From NCBI GenBank assembly GCA_013347225.1, contig CP054595.1:496001-560000 (forward strand): DNA of 64,000 bases, written 5' to 3'. The translations under genes were made by a program, and so were the position numbers. Every line of letters starts with the position of its first letter. Within the stretch, counting starts at the first letter, position 1. The notes beneath the pieces were generated by a model that worked only from the letters and a program-made list of their open reading frames with translations, made no database searches and had not been told where the DNA came from. This stretch comes from Candidatus Accumulibacter similis. Lineage in GTDB: Bacteria > Pseudomonadota > Gammaproteobacteria > Burkholderiales > Rhodocyclaceae. This document shows, one piece after another, positions 34,885 to 44,940 of the stretch.

Positions 34885-37404
34885 ATGCGATGTCCATTCC
34901 TTCTGTTCGCGCGCAGCCACCGGTCGACTGGCGGCCGCCGGACGTTTGGCCAGTCGACGAGCCATGCCTGGCTTGCCGTCGGCACGTTGCTGCTGTGGCT
35001 CTCGCTGGTGGCGATACCCGCTCGGGGGCAGGCGGTCACCGCTGGCGCCGACAGCCATCCGCCGGTCGATGTCACACCACAGGCACTGGCCATCAGGCCC
35101 GCCGACATACCGGCCCGCGCCGACGCCGACGAACAGGACATCCAGGCCATCGTGCACCGCGCCCGGGTGCCGGATGCCGCCCGGCGCTACGAAGAGGCTT
35201 TGGCGCGTCATTCCGCGGCCGTCCGGCAACTCGAGGAGCGGTCCGGCAAGCGAGACTTGGCCGCGCTGTCGGTGCGCCGGCTTGAGAGCCTGCAGCGCCA
35301 TTGGCTGCTGTACGAGAGATCCGTCGCGCAGACGCGTGCCGAACTGGCGCGCACGATCAACGCCCGGTCCGAGGACGTGTCCGAACTGGCGAACAGACGG
35401 CTGGTCTGGCAAGCCACCGACCAAACCGCAGGGCTCGCGCCCGCGCTGCGTGAACGCGTTGAGGAGATGATCGCCCGGATCGACGACGCGGAAGAACTCC
35501 TCTCGGTGCCACTTGCCGGATTGCTCGCTCTCGGACGATCCGGTGGCGCGCTGGCAACCCAGATCCAACAGGGAGTCGCCTCGCTTGCGGGAATGGTCGA
35601 AGAGCAGGATCGGCGGCTGATGAGCATGGACACGCCACCGCTGTGGCTGGCGTTGCGCAACGCCGAAGCACGCGAGCCGCTGACAGCCGGAGTGACCCGG
35701 AGCCTCGACATCGAGCGTGCGTTCGCCAGCAGTTACGACGCCGCCAACGTTCGCTGGCTGCCGGCCTTCGCGGCCGGCGCCCTGCTGCTCCTGCCGGCGA
35801 TGGTCTGGCTGCGGTATCGCGCCCGCTCGCTGGTGGCCAGCGGGCAAGCCACCGAGCCGTCCATGCGCGCTCTCTCGCGGCCCTGGGCGGCATGGTTGTT
35901 GCTCGTCCTGATCGGCGCCGTCGTCTATGACATCCAGGGGCCGATCTTCCGCCAGCAGGCGATGATGCTGCTTGCCTGGATTCCGGTGCTGGCGCTTGTC
36001 CAGCGCCGCGTGCTCGCGAGCGTCGGTCCCTGGGCTTATTCCAGCGCGGTGTTCTATTTTCTCAACACCATGGCCTCGATGCTGCTCGGGGATCAGTTGC
36101 TTTACCGTAGCGTCCTCCTCGCCCTGAACCTGCTGATGTTGCTGACATTGTCCGGGCGCATGCTGCGCGCGCGGCGCCGCGATGCCGACGAGGCCGGTCC
36201 AATGCCCGTCTGGGCGCTGACTTTCCTTGGCTGGGTGGCCTGCGTCGTCCTGCTCGCGTCGGCGGGTTCCAACGTCCTCGGCAACATCTCACTGGCGACG
36301 ATGCTCACCGGTGCGCTGCTCGACAGCAGTTATGCCGCGCTGGCCCTGTACGCCGGCAGTACGGTAGTGGTGGCCTTGCTTCAGGTACTGGTTCCCCGCT
36401 CGGCGCTGGCGCGTTTCGCCGGGCGCCATTCCGGCTCGCTGATCCCGCTGGCGGCCCGCCTCGGTCGCACACTGATGGTGCTGGCCTGGCTGGTCTACGC
36501 GCTGCAGTCGTTCCGCGTCTATCGCCCGCTGTCCACCGCGCTGGTGACAGTGCTCACACATGAATTCCAGCTCGGCCTGTTGTCGATCAGCCTGGGCAGC
36601 CTCGGAGCATTTTCGCTGGCGATCTGGGCCGCCTTCTGGCTCGCCAAAACGATCCGTCTGGTGCTCTACGAAGACCTTCTGCCAGCGCTGGCCTTGCCGC
36701 GCGGGGTGGATGACAGCATCTCGACGCTGACCTACTACGGCATCCTGTTCATCGGTCTTCTGCTGGCGCTGGCCATGGCCGGCTTCCAGGTGGGGCAACT
36801 CGCTCTCGTCTTCGGTGCGCTCGGCGTCGGTATCGGTTTCGGCCTGCAGGACGTGGTGAAGAACTTCGTCGCCGGGCTGATCCTGATGTTCGAGCGACCG
36901 ATCCGGGTGGGTGACCTGGTGGATGTGGCCGGGATGAGCGGCAAGGTCCGCGACATCGGCATGCGTGCCACGACCATCACCACCTTCGACGGTGCCGAGG
37001 TGGTGGTGCCGAACGGCATGCTGCTGGCCGACAAGCTGGTGAACTGGACGCTCAGCGGCAGCAGCCGGCGCATTCACGTCGCCGTCAGCACGGGCTACAG
37101 CGTGCGCCCCGGACAGACCATCGAACTGCTGGTGAGCATCGCGCGTGCGGTCGAAGGCATCGCCGCTTCGCCGGCCCCGATCGCCGTCCTGACCGGCTTG
37201 ACCCCGGGGGCGCTGGAGTTCAGCGTGCGGGCGTGGACCAACCCGGGTTCCGACTGGGTGGCGGTGCACAGCACACTGTCCGTGGCGATTCGCGACGGCC
37301 TGGCGGAGGCTGGCGTCGAGGTGCCGTTGCCGCAACGCGAACTGCACCTGCGGCGCGCGTCCGGAGCACTCGTACCGCCGCCGGCTGCCGATCGGCAGCG
37401 GTAG
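34885..37404 (+). CDS. Large MscS-type mechanosensitive channel
   Basis: This 839-residue protein has a signal peptide (about 25-50), a helical periplasmic region (about 60-275, with AARRYEEALARHSAAVRQLEE), then about ten membrane helices and the MscS core. The pore helix and following beta domain are clear at about 645-715: GVGIGFGLQDVVKNFVAGLI, FERPIRVGDLVDVAGMSG, VRDIGMRATTITTFDG and VVVPNG. The extended layout is of the MscK/YbiO/DUF3772 type rather than minimal MscS. It should open on membrane tension to release osmolytes. The start at 34885 is the only ATG before the signal segment, although its ribosome binding site is weak. Confidence 0.9.
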   Translation: MRCPFLLFARSHRSTGGRRTFGQSTSHAWLAVGTLLLWLSLVAIPARGQAVTAGADSHPPVDVTPQALAIRPADIPARADADEQDIQAIVHRARVPDAARRYEEALARHSAAVRQLEERSGKRDLAALSVRRLESLQRHWLLYERSVAQTRAELARTINARSEDVSELANRRLVWQATDQTAGLAPALRERVEEMIARIDDAEELLSVPLAGLLALGRSGGALATQIQQGVASLAGMVEEQDRRLMSMDTPPLWLALRNAEAREPLTAGVTRSLDIERAFASSYDAANVRWLPAFAAGALLLLPAMVWLRYRARSLVASGQATEPSMRALSRPWAAWLLLVLIGAVVYDIQGPIFRQQAMMLLAWIPVLALVQRRVLASVGPWAYSSAVFYFLNTMASMLLGDQLLYRSVLLALNLLMLLTLSGRMLRARRRDADEAGPMPVWALTFLGWVACVVLLASAGSNVLGNISLATMLTGALLDSSYAALALYAGSTVVVALLQVLVPRSALARFAGRHSGSLIPLAARLGRTLMVLAWLVYALQSFRVYRPLSTALVTVLTHEFQLGLLSISLGSLGAFSLAIWAAFWLAKTIRLVLYEDLLPALALPRGVDDSISTLTYYGILFIGLLLALAMAGFQVGQLALVFGALGVGIGFGLQDVVKNFVAGLILMFERPIRVGDLVDVAGMSGKVRDIGMRATTITTFDGAEVVVPNGMLLADKLVNWTLSGSSRRIHVAVSTGYSVRPGQTIELLVSIARAVEGIAASPAPIAVLTGLTPGALEFSVRAWTNPGSDWVAVHSTLSVAIRDGLAEAGVEVPLPQRELHLRRASGALVPPPAADRQR

Positions 37405-37661
37405 CAGACGGCAGATGTCCGGCTCGACGGTGATTGCCGGCATCGACCCTGATCCTCGGGGCCACCGCCTGCCCCGCAGCGTGGCGGCGGAACGACCGGA
37501 ACGACACGGGCGATGGACGATCGCCTCGTACTTGCCATAGAATGACGCCTCGTGGCGTGAAGAAGCGAGCCGTCCGGCGGGCTGGTCGGGCGACGCGCAA
37601 GCTGAAGGCGGCGGCAAACACCGGATGCTCGACCTCACCCTCTGCTGAAGACACTCTGATC

Positions 37662-39113
37662 ATGGGTCTGCTTGGCATCCTGCTCGGCCTCGGACTGCTC
37701 GTCTGGCTGGCTTTTCGCGGCTGGAGCGTGCTCGGGCTGGCTCCCGTCGCGGCGCTGATCGCGGCAGCTTTTGCGGGCGATCCCCTGCTCGCCAACTGGA
37801 CCCAGACCTTCATGGGTTCGGCCGCGGGATTCATCGCGCAGTTCTTTCCGCTGTTCCTGCTCGGTGCATTGTTCGGCAAGCTGATGGACGACAGCGGATC
37901 GGTCACCGCCATCGCGCATTTCATGACCGAGCGACTCGGACCAAACCGTGCCATCCTGGCCGTCGTGCTGGCCGGCGCATTGGTGACCTATGGCGGTGTC
38001 AGCGTGTTCGTCGCGATGTTCGTCCTCGCCCCGATGGGCCAGGCGCTGTTCCGCGCCGCCGACGTTCCGAACCGGTTGCTCCCAGCGGCGGTGATGCTGG
38101 GCACCGCGACCTTCACGATGTCGGCCCTCCCGGGCACGCCGGCGATCCAGAATGCGATCCCGATGCCGTTCTTCGGCACCACGCCGTTCGCGGCGCCCGG
38201 CTTGGGCTTCATGGCCGCCGGCATCATGCTGGCCTTTGGCCTCTGGTGGCTGACGCGCGCCGAATCTGCCGCGCGCAGCGGCGGCGAAGGTTTTGCCGCC
38301 GCCATCGGTTCGGCCTCCCGGGCAGCGCACGACCCGGTGGTGCGCGAGCGCGCCACGGCGTCGCACGAATTCGATCCGGCAGAGGTCGAGCACGGCACGC
38401 GCAGTCCGCAACTGCCGGGATTCGGCGTCGCCCTGTTGCCGCTCATCGTCGTCATCGCGGTCAACCTGGCGATGTCGCTGCTGGTGCTGCCGCGCCTCGA
38501 CACGAGCTACCTGGCGGAGCTGCGCTGGGGCGAAACCTCGCTGGCGAGCGTCGGCGGCGTCTGGTCGGTGATCGTCGCGCTGGCTTTGGCGATCGTCGTG
38601 CTGTACCTGCTCAACCGGGGCCGTCTGCTGGCGCTGCGCGACACGGTAGACGCGGGCCTCAATGCGTCGGCGCTGCCCGTGCTGAGTGTTGCCAGTCTGG
38701 TGGGCTTTGGTGCGGTCGTCGCGTCACTGCCCGCCTTCGCGGCTGTGCGCGACTGGGTACTGGGCATCGAAGGTGGTCCGCTGGTTGGCCTGGCGCTCGC
38801 CACCAATGTGCTCTCGGCACTTACCGGTTCGGCCTCGGGCGGTCTGACCATTGCCCTTGGCGCACTCGGAGAAACCTATATGCAGCTCGCCGCCGAGCAT
38901 GGCATCGACCCGGCACTGATGCACCGCGTGGCGGTGATCGGTGCGGCGACGCTCGACAGCCTGCCGCACAACGGCGCCGTCGTGACCTTGCTCGCCGTCT
39001 GCGGCGCAACGCACCGGAAAAGCTACCTCGACATCGTCATGGTCGCGATTGTCGGCGCCTTGCTGGCGCTCGCTGCCGTCATTGCCGTGGGCTCGACAGT
39101 CGGTTCGTTCTAG
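37662..39113 (+). CDS. GntP-family gluconate/organic-acid permease
   Basis: This 483-residue protein has about 12-14 membrane segments. GntP-family marks are AQFFPLFLLGALFGKLMDDSG, VTYGGVSVFVAMFVLAPMGQAL, TFTMSALPGTPAIQNAIP, LTGSASGGLTIALGALGE and DSLPHNGAVVTLLAVCG. The family carries gluconate and related sugar or hydroxy acids by proton symport. A hydrophilic loop (about 210-250) sits mid-protein. The ATG at 37662 begins exactly at the first membrane helix; the ribosome binding site is poor. No sugar-acid catabolic gene is adjacent, so the substrate is uncertain. Confidence 0.88.
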   Translation: MGLLGILLGLGLLVWLAFRGWSVLGLAPVAALIAAAFAGDPLLANWTQTFMGSAAGFIAQFFPLFLLGALFGKLMDDSGSVTAIAHFMTERLGPNRAILAVVLAGALVTYGGVSVFVAMFVLAPMGQALFRAADVPNRLLPAAVMLGTATFTMSALPGTPAIQNAIPMPFFGTTPFAAPGLGFMAAGIMLAFGLWWLTRAESAARSGGEGFAAAIGSASRAAHDPVVRERATASHEFDPAEVEHGTRSPQLPGFGVALLPLIVVIAVNLAMSLLVLPRLDTSYLAELRWGETSLASVGGVWSVIVALALAIVVLYLLNRGRLLALRDTVDAGLNASALPVLSVASLVGFGAVVASLPAFAAVRDWVLGIEGGPLVGLALATNVLSALTGSASGGLTIALGALGETYMQLAAEHGIDPALMHRVAVIGAATLDSLPHNGAVVTLLAVCGATHRKSYLDIVMVAIVGALLALAAVIAVGSTVGSF

Positions 39114-39265
39114 CCGTGAGGGTCTTGACTCCTGCACTGGCTCGGCCGGCGAAGGTGTCGCTCGCGCGCCGGGCAGCGACCCTGAGGGCCCCCGGCAGCG
39201 GACGCGGTTAACCGGGAGGACGCCGTGGCGTCGTCCATTTTCTTGATCAACGTGAAAGACCTGAC

Positions 39266-40525
39266 ATGAGCACGAAGAAAATCGCCATCGCCTGTCAAGG
39301 CGGTGGTACGCACGCAGCATTCACCTGGGGCGTTCTCACGCAGATCCTGGAAACCAAGAAGGCGTGGGATGCCGAGGCGGGAGATGAAGGCAAGTTCGAC
39401 ATCATCTCGATCAGCGGCACCTCTGCCGGAGCGCTTTGCGCCTTGGCCACCTGGTACGGACTGGTCCCGAACGCTTCGGACGCCGACTGCGGCACGCTCG
39501 ACAAGGCGATCGAGCGGCTGAATTTCCTCTGGAACAACTTCGCTGCAACGACGCCGGCGGAAATCGCCCACAACCAGATGGTCGGCACGCTGCTGCAGTG
39601 GAAGGCGCAGGGGATGCCGTTCCCGGGATCGAATCCCTACTCGGGGCACGGCGATATCGGTCTATCGGCGCTGGCGATGATGGGTGCGCGCAGCGACTAC
39701 CTGGGTTTCCCGGAGCTGCTCGCCGCGCTCTGTCCGGATTTCGCGACGATCGACTGGGCGGCGGTGGCGAAGGCCGAGCGGCGCGTCCTGGTCGGCGCGA
39801 TCGAGGTGCTTAGCGGCAACTTCGAGATCTTCGATTCCAACAAGACGCTCGAGGAACTCGGTCTGCTCGCCCACCCACCGAAGTTCGATCAATACGACAT
39901 CACGCGCTGGCGCATGCGGCGGGCTTTCTCGCTCGAAGGTGTGGCAGCGTCGGGGACGCTGCCCGAGATCCTGCCGGCGCAAGTCATCGGCAACACGATG
40001 TTCCCCACCTGCGAAGCGAACAAGGTCGTGACGCGAAACGCATACTACTGGGACGGCCTGTATTCGCAGAACCCTCCCGTTCGCGACCTCCTGGACGCCG
40101 CGACAAAGGCAGCAAAGCCTGACGAAATCTGGGTCGTGCGCATCAACCCTCAGGAGATCTCGCCGCAATCGCAGAAGGTCAGCCTCGAGGACATCAAGGA
40201 TCGGGAGAACGACCTCGCCGGCAATCTCTCGCTCAACCAGGAGCTCGACCACATCCTGACGATCAATCGCTGGATCGCGCAACACGGCGATCGCCATCCG
40301 CCGCTGCAGGGCCGGAAGATCGTCGAGGTGCGGACCATCAAGATGAGGCGCGAAACCGCCTGGGGTCTCCGGCACACGTCGAAATTCGACCGCAGCGCTG
40401 GCCATTTCGCCAAACTTCGCGAGGAAGGGCAGACGGTTGCCGAACAGTGGCTGGCGGATTGGCGCGCACGCGGCAAGGATTTTGCCTCGTATCCGAACGA
40501 TGCCCGCTACCCGGAGTCGGCCTGA
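39266..40525 (+). CDS. Cytoplasmic patatin-like phospholipase
   Basis: This 419-residue protein has no signal peptide. It has a patatin N-terminus: CQGGGTHAAFTWGVL (oxyanion glycines at about 11-14), nucleophile motif SGTSAG (Ser53), and a dyad aspartate in AYYWDGLYSQNPP (Asp263). It differs strongly from the lipoprotein patatin at 16482-17828, so this is a separate subfamily of the DUF3336/RssA-like or PHA-granule-associated kind. It may act on cytoplasmic-face lipids or storage lipids. It follows the GntP gene after 152 bases. The basic C-terminus (LADWRARGKDFASY) could bind membranes. Confidence 0.88.
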   Translation: MSTKKIAIACQGGGTHAAFTWGVLTQILETKKAWDAEAGDEGKFDIISISGTSAGALCALATWYGLVPNASDADCGTLDKAIERLNFLWNNFAATTPAEIAHNQMVGTLLQWKAQGMPFPGSNPYSGHGDIGLSALAMMGARSDYLGFPELLAALCPDFATIDWAAVAKAERRVLVGAIEVLSGNFEIFDSNKTLEELGLLAHPPKFDQYDITRWRMRRAFSLEGVAASGTLPEILPAQVIGNTMFPTCEANKVVTRNAYYWDGLYSQNPPVRDLLDAATKAAKPDEIWVVRINPQEISPQSQKVSLEDIKDRENDLAGNLSLNQELDHILTINRWIAQHGDRHPPLQGRKIVEVRTIKMRRETAWGLRHTSKFDRSAGHFAKLREEGQTVAEQWLADWRARGKDFASYPNDARYPESA

Positions 40526-40661
40526 CTCTGCCCGCTGAAGGCTGGCGCGCCTTTGTTGCCGGAGTTGGCTAGCGCGGCTCGCCGTCGCGGGCGCGGCGAA
40601 CGGGACTGGCCTGGCCGCGGCGGCCGCGCGTGGCGCGACCCCGCCGGCCGGCGAGCTGCCG

Positions 40662-42335
40662 CTAGAACCGCATTTGCACGTGCAGCAGCAGGTAGGTGAC
40701 TACGACGACCGTCACCAGTGATCCGGCGACCAGCGGGATGCCAAACCGGGCGAATGAGGCCGAGGTGTAGCCACCGGGCTGCATCACCATCAGGTTCGAT
40801 TGATGGCTGAACGGGTTGATGAAGGTGAACGAGATGCAGGTCCCGATCAGCGCAAGCAGTGACACCGGGTTGATGCCGAGTTCGTTGGCGATGCCGATCG
40901 CCACCGGCGTCAGGATCGATGCCGCGGCTGCATTGGTGACGAGGTTGGTGACGATCGCCGTCGTCACCGCGAAGACGATGACGACGAGCAGCACGCTGCC
41001 TCCGGCGAGGCGCCCGATGGCGTCGGCGAGGACGGTGGCGAGGCCGCTCTCGACGACGATGGCGCCGAGCGCCACCGACCCGACGAGAATGAACAGCACG
41101 TTCCAGTCCAGGGCGCGCACGGCGGACTTCGGCGTCAGGATGCCGGTGACCACCATCAGGACTGCCCCGGTCAGTGAAGCCAGCTCGACCGGAACCAGGC
41201 CGAAGGACGCCGAAACGATGACCGAGACGAGGATGGCCAGAGCGAACGCGGTCTTCGCCGGCTGTGGGCTCAGGCCTGCCGCTTTCTCGAAGATCGCCAC
41301 CTCCGGCTGGTCGACCAGCAGGGACTTGCTCGGGGTGGTGACGAACGCGGTCGCGCCGGGGCGCACCTCGGTGTCGCGCAAAGGGATGCTGGTCCGCGCC
41401 GCGATGACCCGGATGCCGCCGTCGGTCTCGAAGTCGCGCACCGTTCCGTTGGCGCCCGAGCCAACCGACACCCGGTAGAGACGCTGTTCGGCCAGGCCGA
41501 ACAGCGGGCTGCCCCACAAGGCGGTGACGCCGCCCTCGGTCGCCGAGAAGACCAGGGTGTCGCCGGCCTCGATCGGCGCCGACGGATCGAGGTCAGCATC
41601 CCACCGCCGGATCGCATCGAGGGCGTACTGCTGTGTCTGGTCGATCCCGAAGTCGGCAGCCACGCGACCGATCGCCAGCGCCTTTCCGGAGACCGGGATT
41701 TCGACTCGCCAGTCGCGGGCGGCGACGACCGTTTCCCCCTGGCCGCGCAGCATCAGCGGTGCGATCAGATAGACGATTACTGCGCCGACGATGGCGACCG
41801 GCAAGGCCACCGGGGCGAACGACAGCATCGTCATGTCGACGCCCGCTGGCGCAGCTATGCCGGCGATGAGCAGGTTCGAACTGGTGCCGATCAGGGTCAC
41901 CGAGCCGGCCAGGGTCGTGATGTGTGCGACCGGCAGCAGCACCTCCCGGGCATTGATGCCGCGGTTCTGCTCCAGCTCCTTGGCTGCCGGGACGAGCATG
42001 GCAACGATCGGCGTGGTGTTCATCAGGCCGGATCCGACACTGATCGGCAGCGCAAGGCGACGCACGGCGTTCTGGGCGCTGGTGACGGTTGACAGCAGCG
42101 CCCAGGTCGCCCGCGACACCGCCCCGGTATGGACGATGCCCTTGGCGATGACGAGCATCGCCGCCACGGTGATGATCCCGCCGTTGCTCAAGCCGGCGAG
42201 GAGGGTCGGCACCGGTGCCAAACCGGTGACGCCCGCGACGCAGATCGCTGCAGCCAGTGCGAGGACAGCAGGAACCCGACCCGACGCCATGGCGACGAGG
42301 GTGGCGAGTACGACCAGAGCGGCAAAGTAGATCAA
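40662..42335 (-). CDS. SLC13-type permease with inserted RCK_C-like domain
   Basis: This 557-residue protein has two membrane halves separated by a soluble region of about 200 residues. The first half has TTPIVAMLVPAAKELEQNRG and TTLAGSVTLIGTSSNLLIAG; the second has TTAIVTNLVTNAAAASILTP and NPFSHQSNLMVMQPGGY. These are the paired substrate/sodium motifs of the divalent anion:sodium symporter (SLC13/ArsB/CitT) superfamily. The insert (PIEAGDTLVFSATEGGVTALWG, then PGATAFVTTPSK) resembles paired TrkA-C/RCK_C regulatory domains. A TTG start at 42335 is chosen because AAGGAG lies 7 bases upstream and the first helix begins there; an ATG about 25 codons earlier is possible. Substrates could be dicarboxylates or sulfate. 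Confidence 0.88.
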   Translation of the reverse strand: MIYFAALVVLATLVAMASGRVPAVLALAAAICVAGVTGLAPVPTLLAGLSNGGIITVAAMLVIAKGIVHTGAVSRATWALLSTVTSAQNAVRRLALPISVGSGLMNTTPIVAMLVPAAKELEQNRGINAREVLLPVAHITTLAGSVTLIGTSSNLLIAGIAAPAGVDMTMLSFAPVALPVAIVGAVIVYLIAPLMLRGQGETVVAARDWRVEIPVSGKALAIGRVAADFGIDQTQQYALDAIRRWDADLDPSAPIEAGDTLVFSATEGGVTALWGSPLFGLAEQRLYRVSVGSGANGTVRDFETDGGIRVIAARTSIPLRDTEVRPGATAFVTTPSKSLLVDQPEVAIFEKAAGLSPQPAKTAFALAILVSVIVSASFGLVPVELASLTGAVLMVVTGILTPKSAVRALDWNVLFILVGSVALGAIVVESGLATVLADAIGRLAGGSVLLVVIVFAVTTAIVTNLVTNAAAASILTPVAIGIANELGINPVSLLALIGTCISFTFINPFSHQSNLMVMQPGGYTSASFARFGIPLVAGSLVTVVVVTYLLLHVQMRF

Positions 42336-42731
42336 GTGATGACTCCTTCCTGTAGGACTGCCGGGCAGTCCCTTGGTGGCCACTGTCCTTCTCGACATAT
42401 CTGTTTCCTGCTCACCGCCCAAGCGTGGTCTTCCGATCCGGGATCTCCAGGCCCGATGCTTGCTCCTCACGCGGCGACGGTGGATTCTTGCGGAAAGATC
42501 CGCGCAGGCCTGCTTGCATAGGCCCTGGGCCCGCAATCATACCGAACTTCGTCGCGACCTGGGTTACTGGCCGGCTGGCGGTGAGGTGACGGCTGATCCC
42601 GACGATTTCTGACTTGAACCCGCACCGTCGACATTCCGCACGCCGGGCGCAGACGGTCGGGTCGCGTGGGCGCGCCTGCCCATCGCCAGGAGCTCTTCGC
42701 AATGCGCCAGCAGGGAAGTGGCGAGGCCCCT
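42336..42731. other. 396-base intergenic stretch
   Basis: The stretch lies between two minus-strand genes. No gene with a credible start or domain was recognised; the SLC13 permease promoter is expected here. Confidence 0.5.
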
Positions 42732-43646
42732 TCAGCGGCCGGCGCCTGGCCGGCCGTCGGTTCCCTGGAGTGTTCCGGCATGGCTTGGCCACGCCTGCCC
42801 CTTGCGCGAACCGAACTTGTGCGAGTAAACCCAGGTGAATTCGGCACCGAACAGGAAGATCTGGGCGGAATAGTAAACCCAGAGCAGCACGATGATCAGC
42901 GAGGCGGAAACACCGAAATGATGTGAAACGCCGCTTCTCCCGATGTAGGCTCCGATCAGCGCCTTGCCGGTGATGAACAGGAGCGATGTGACGATTGCAC
43001 CGACCCAGACGTCGCTCCATTGGATCCGGACGCGCGGCATGGTCTTGTAGATCATGGCAAAAACCGCCGTCGCCAGCATGGTGCCGAGTGCGACCTCGCT
43101 CGTGTTCTCGATCGTGGCCCAACCTGTCGCATACGGATCGAGCCACTTGCTCAAGGCCGCCAGACCCGCACTGAAAGCCAGCGAAACCGTCAGCAGGAAG
43201 CCAATTCCGAGGATCATGCCGAAAGACAACAGGCGGCCGCGTACCAATCTCCAGATACCGGAGGTTCTCGCCTTTTGCGGCGCGCGCCAGATGCGATCAA
43301 GCGCGTCCTGCAGCTCGGCGAAGACGGAGGTCGCGCCAATGAAGAGAAAGATCAGTCCGAAGATTGCTGCCATCGCGCTTTCGGCTGGTTTGCCCGCACT
43401 TTCCAGCAGACCCTGAACGGCCAGCGCTCCTGGTGTCCCCAGCAATCCCTGCAGTTGGGCAAAGATCTCACCGCGAGCGGCCTGCTCGCCGAAAAAGAAC
43501 CCGGCGATTGAAATCACGATCAACAGCAGGGGAGCAATTGAAAACATCGTGTAGAAGGCCAAGGCCGCTCCCATGCTCTGGGCGTGGTCATCCACCCAGT
43601 TCACGGCAGCCGCCTTGAAGAGATCCAGGATCTCCCTGAAGTTCAA
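42732..43646 (-). CDS. YihY/BrkB family inner-membrane protein
   Basis: This 304-residue protein has six membrane helices. Family marks are AQSMGAALAFYTMFSIAPLLLIVISI near the N-terminus, FGLIFLFIGATSVFAELQDALDRIW with the conserved IWRAPQ, and VSASLIIVLLWVYYSAQIFLFGAEFTWVY at the end. The family was once annotated as ribonuclease BN, but members are integral membrane proteins of unclear transport or envelope function. The start is TTG at 43646 with GGGGAA upstream; no ATG is nearby. It follows the AI-2E-type gene by 130 bases and may share its transcript. Confidence 0.87.
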   Translation of the reverse strand: MNFREILDLFKAAAVNWVDDHAQSMGAALAFYTMFSIAPLLLIVISIAGFFFGEQAARGEIFAQLQGLLGTPGALAVQGLLESAGKPAESAMAAIFGLIFLFIGATSVFAELQDALDRIWRAPQKARTSGIWRLVRGRLLSFGMILGIGFLLTVSLAFSAGLAALSKWLDPYATGWATIENTSEVALGTMLATAVFAMIYKTMPRVRIQWSDVWVGAIVTSLLFITGKALIGAYIGRSGVSHHFGVSASLIIVLLWVYYSAQIFLFGAEFTWVYSHKFGSRKGQAWPSHAGTLQGTDGRPGAGR

Positions 43647-43776
43647 TGTCCGATTCCCCGCCCGTCAGCAAGACTTTTCGCGAGTGTTGTGCTGCCCCGC
43701 AAAGGCCAGCATTTCAATCCGGTGAGGGACGATCGCGACGCACGTCCCGGGTCGCCGGGACTCCCTCTCGCTGCTC

Positions 43777-44820
43777 TCACAGACTGCCGTTCCGCGAGAG
43801 AAGGACGGCAATCGGGCGCGTACTGGAGAACTCTGAAAAGATGATGGCCATCACGGCGGTAATCGGCACCGCCAGAAATGCGCCGGCGATTCCCCACAAT
43901 TCGGACCACATCGCCAGGCTGACCAGGATGGCGAATGGACTCAGGTTGAGCGAACTGCCCATGACATAAGGATCGAGAAAGTTGCCGATCAGGAACTGGG
44001 CGAGTACCAGTCCCAGCAACACCCAGACGATCACGCTCGGATCCTGGAACTGCATGACCGCCATGATGCCTGGGAACAGCACCCCGAGAAATGATCCGAT
44101 ATAGGGAACATAGTTGAGAAGGGCGATCAGCACGGCCCAGAAGGCTGCGAATTCAAGTCCAGCGAAGGCCATGATCCCCCAGCTTGTTGCTCCCAGAAAC
44201 AAGTTGATGAATGTCTTCAGTGCCAGATAGGATCCGATTCGCTTGTTGATGTCAGCGGTGACCGCCCGAATCCGGGCCACGCGACCGGCATCGCTCGACA
44301 TGCTTTCGATCTTTTGGCGGAGAAAGCGCCGCTCGGCCAGCAGGAAGGTGGCATACAGGAAGACCACGATGACGCTGACGATGCTCGACGACACCGAGGC
44401 CAGCATCGAGCCGAGCAGCCGCTGGATGTTTATCTGGGCGAAAAGTTCCTGACGCAGGGTCGTCCACGTCGGTTCAGTCTCGACGCGCAGGAACACCGCG
44501 AGTCTCTGGATGGCGGCCAGAAGCGATTCCTGATATTGCGGGGCAACTGCCAGGAACCTGTCCTTGTTGATCAGGAAAAGATAGACGACGACGAGCAATG
44601 AGAGTGTGATGGCGAGCACCGAGAGTGCGTATCTCGCCTGCAGCGGCAGAAGGCTGCCCAGTACCGGAACGCCGTGCATGGCCTGCGCCAGGCCGACGAT
44701 CACATAGACTACGAAAAGACCGAAGAAGACCGGAACGAAGATGTTCTTGCCGATGTACAGCAGCCAACCTGCGAGCAGCATCAGGGCGGTAGCGTGCACC
44801 AGCCGTTGCAGTCTATCCAT
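43777..44820 (-). CDS. AI-2E family transporter (PerM-like)
   Basis: This 347-residue protein has about eight membrane segments in the TqsA/PerM/YdiK pattern. Marks are the N-terminal ALMLLAGWLLYIGKNIFVPVFFGLFVVYV, a central soluble/helical stretch (about 80-150), FLLAERRFLRQKI, and LNYVPYIGSFLGVLFPGIMAV near 245-265 with DPYVMGSSLNLSPFAILVSL. The family was named after a proposed autoinducer-2 exporter, but many members are Na+/H+ antiporters or have unknown substrates. There is no LuxS gene nearby, so quorum signalling should not be inferred. Confidence 0.88.
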   Translation of the reverse strand: MDRLQRLVHATALMLLAGWLLYIGKNIFVPVFFGLFVVYVIVGLAQAMHGVPVLGSLLPLQARYALSVLAITLSLLVVVYLFLINKDRFLAVAPQYQESLLAAIQRLAVFLRVETEPTWTTLRQELFAQINIQRLLGSMLASVSSSIVSVIVVFLYATFLLAERRFLRQKIESMSSDAGRVARIRAVTADINKRIGSYLALKTFINLFLGATSWGIMAFAGLEFAAFWAVLIALLNYVPYIGSFLGVLFPGIMAVMQFQDPSVIVWVLLGLVLAQFLIGNFLDPYVMGSSLNLSPFAILVSLAMWSELWGIAGAFLAVPITAVMAIIFSEFSSTRPIAVLLSRNGSL

Positions 44821-44940
44821 CCCGCTTTCCTGACAGTCGCGCTGTCATGGTGCTCTGCCGATCCCACCACCCGTTGGCGCTGCATGATCGTTCCGGATAT
44901 TCGGTCGGTCTGCGGCTTCCGCGCGTGATCATTCACTCGC

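Noticed and set aside
42732..43646. Ribonuclease BN annotation for the YihY/BrkB protein
   Set aside because: The protein is integral in the membrane with no nuclease motif; the RNase BN label came from an early misassignment.
43777..44820. Quorum-sensing role for the AI-2E transporter
   Set aside because: The family name is historic; most members are not autoinducer exporters, and no LuxS or Lsr gene is nearby.
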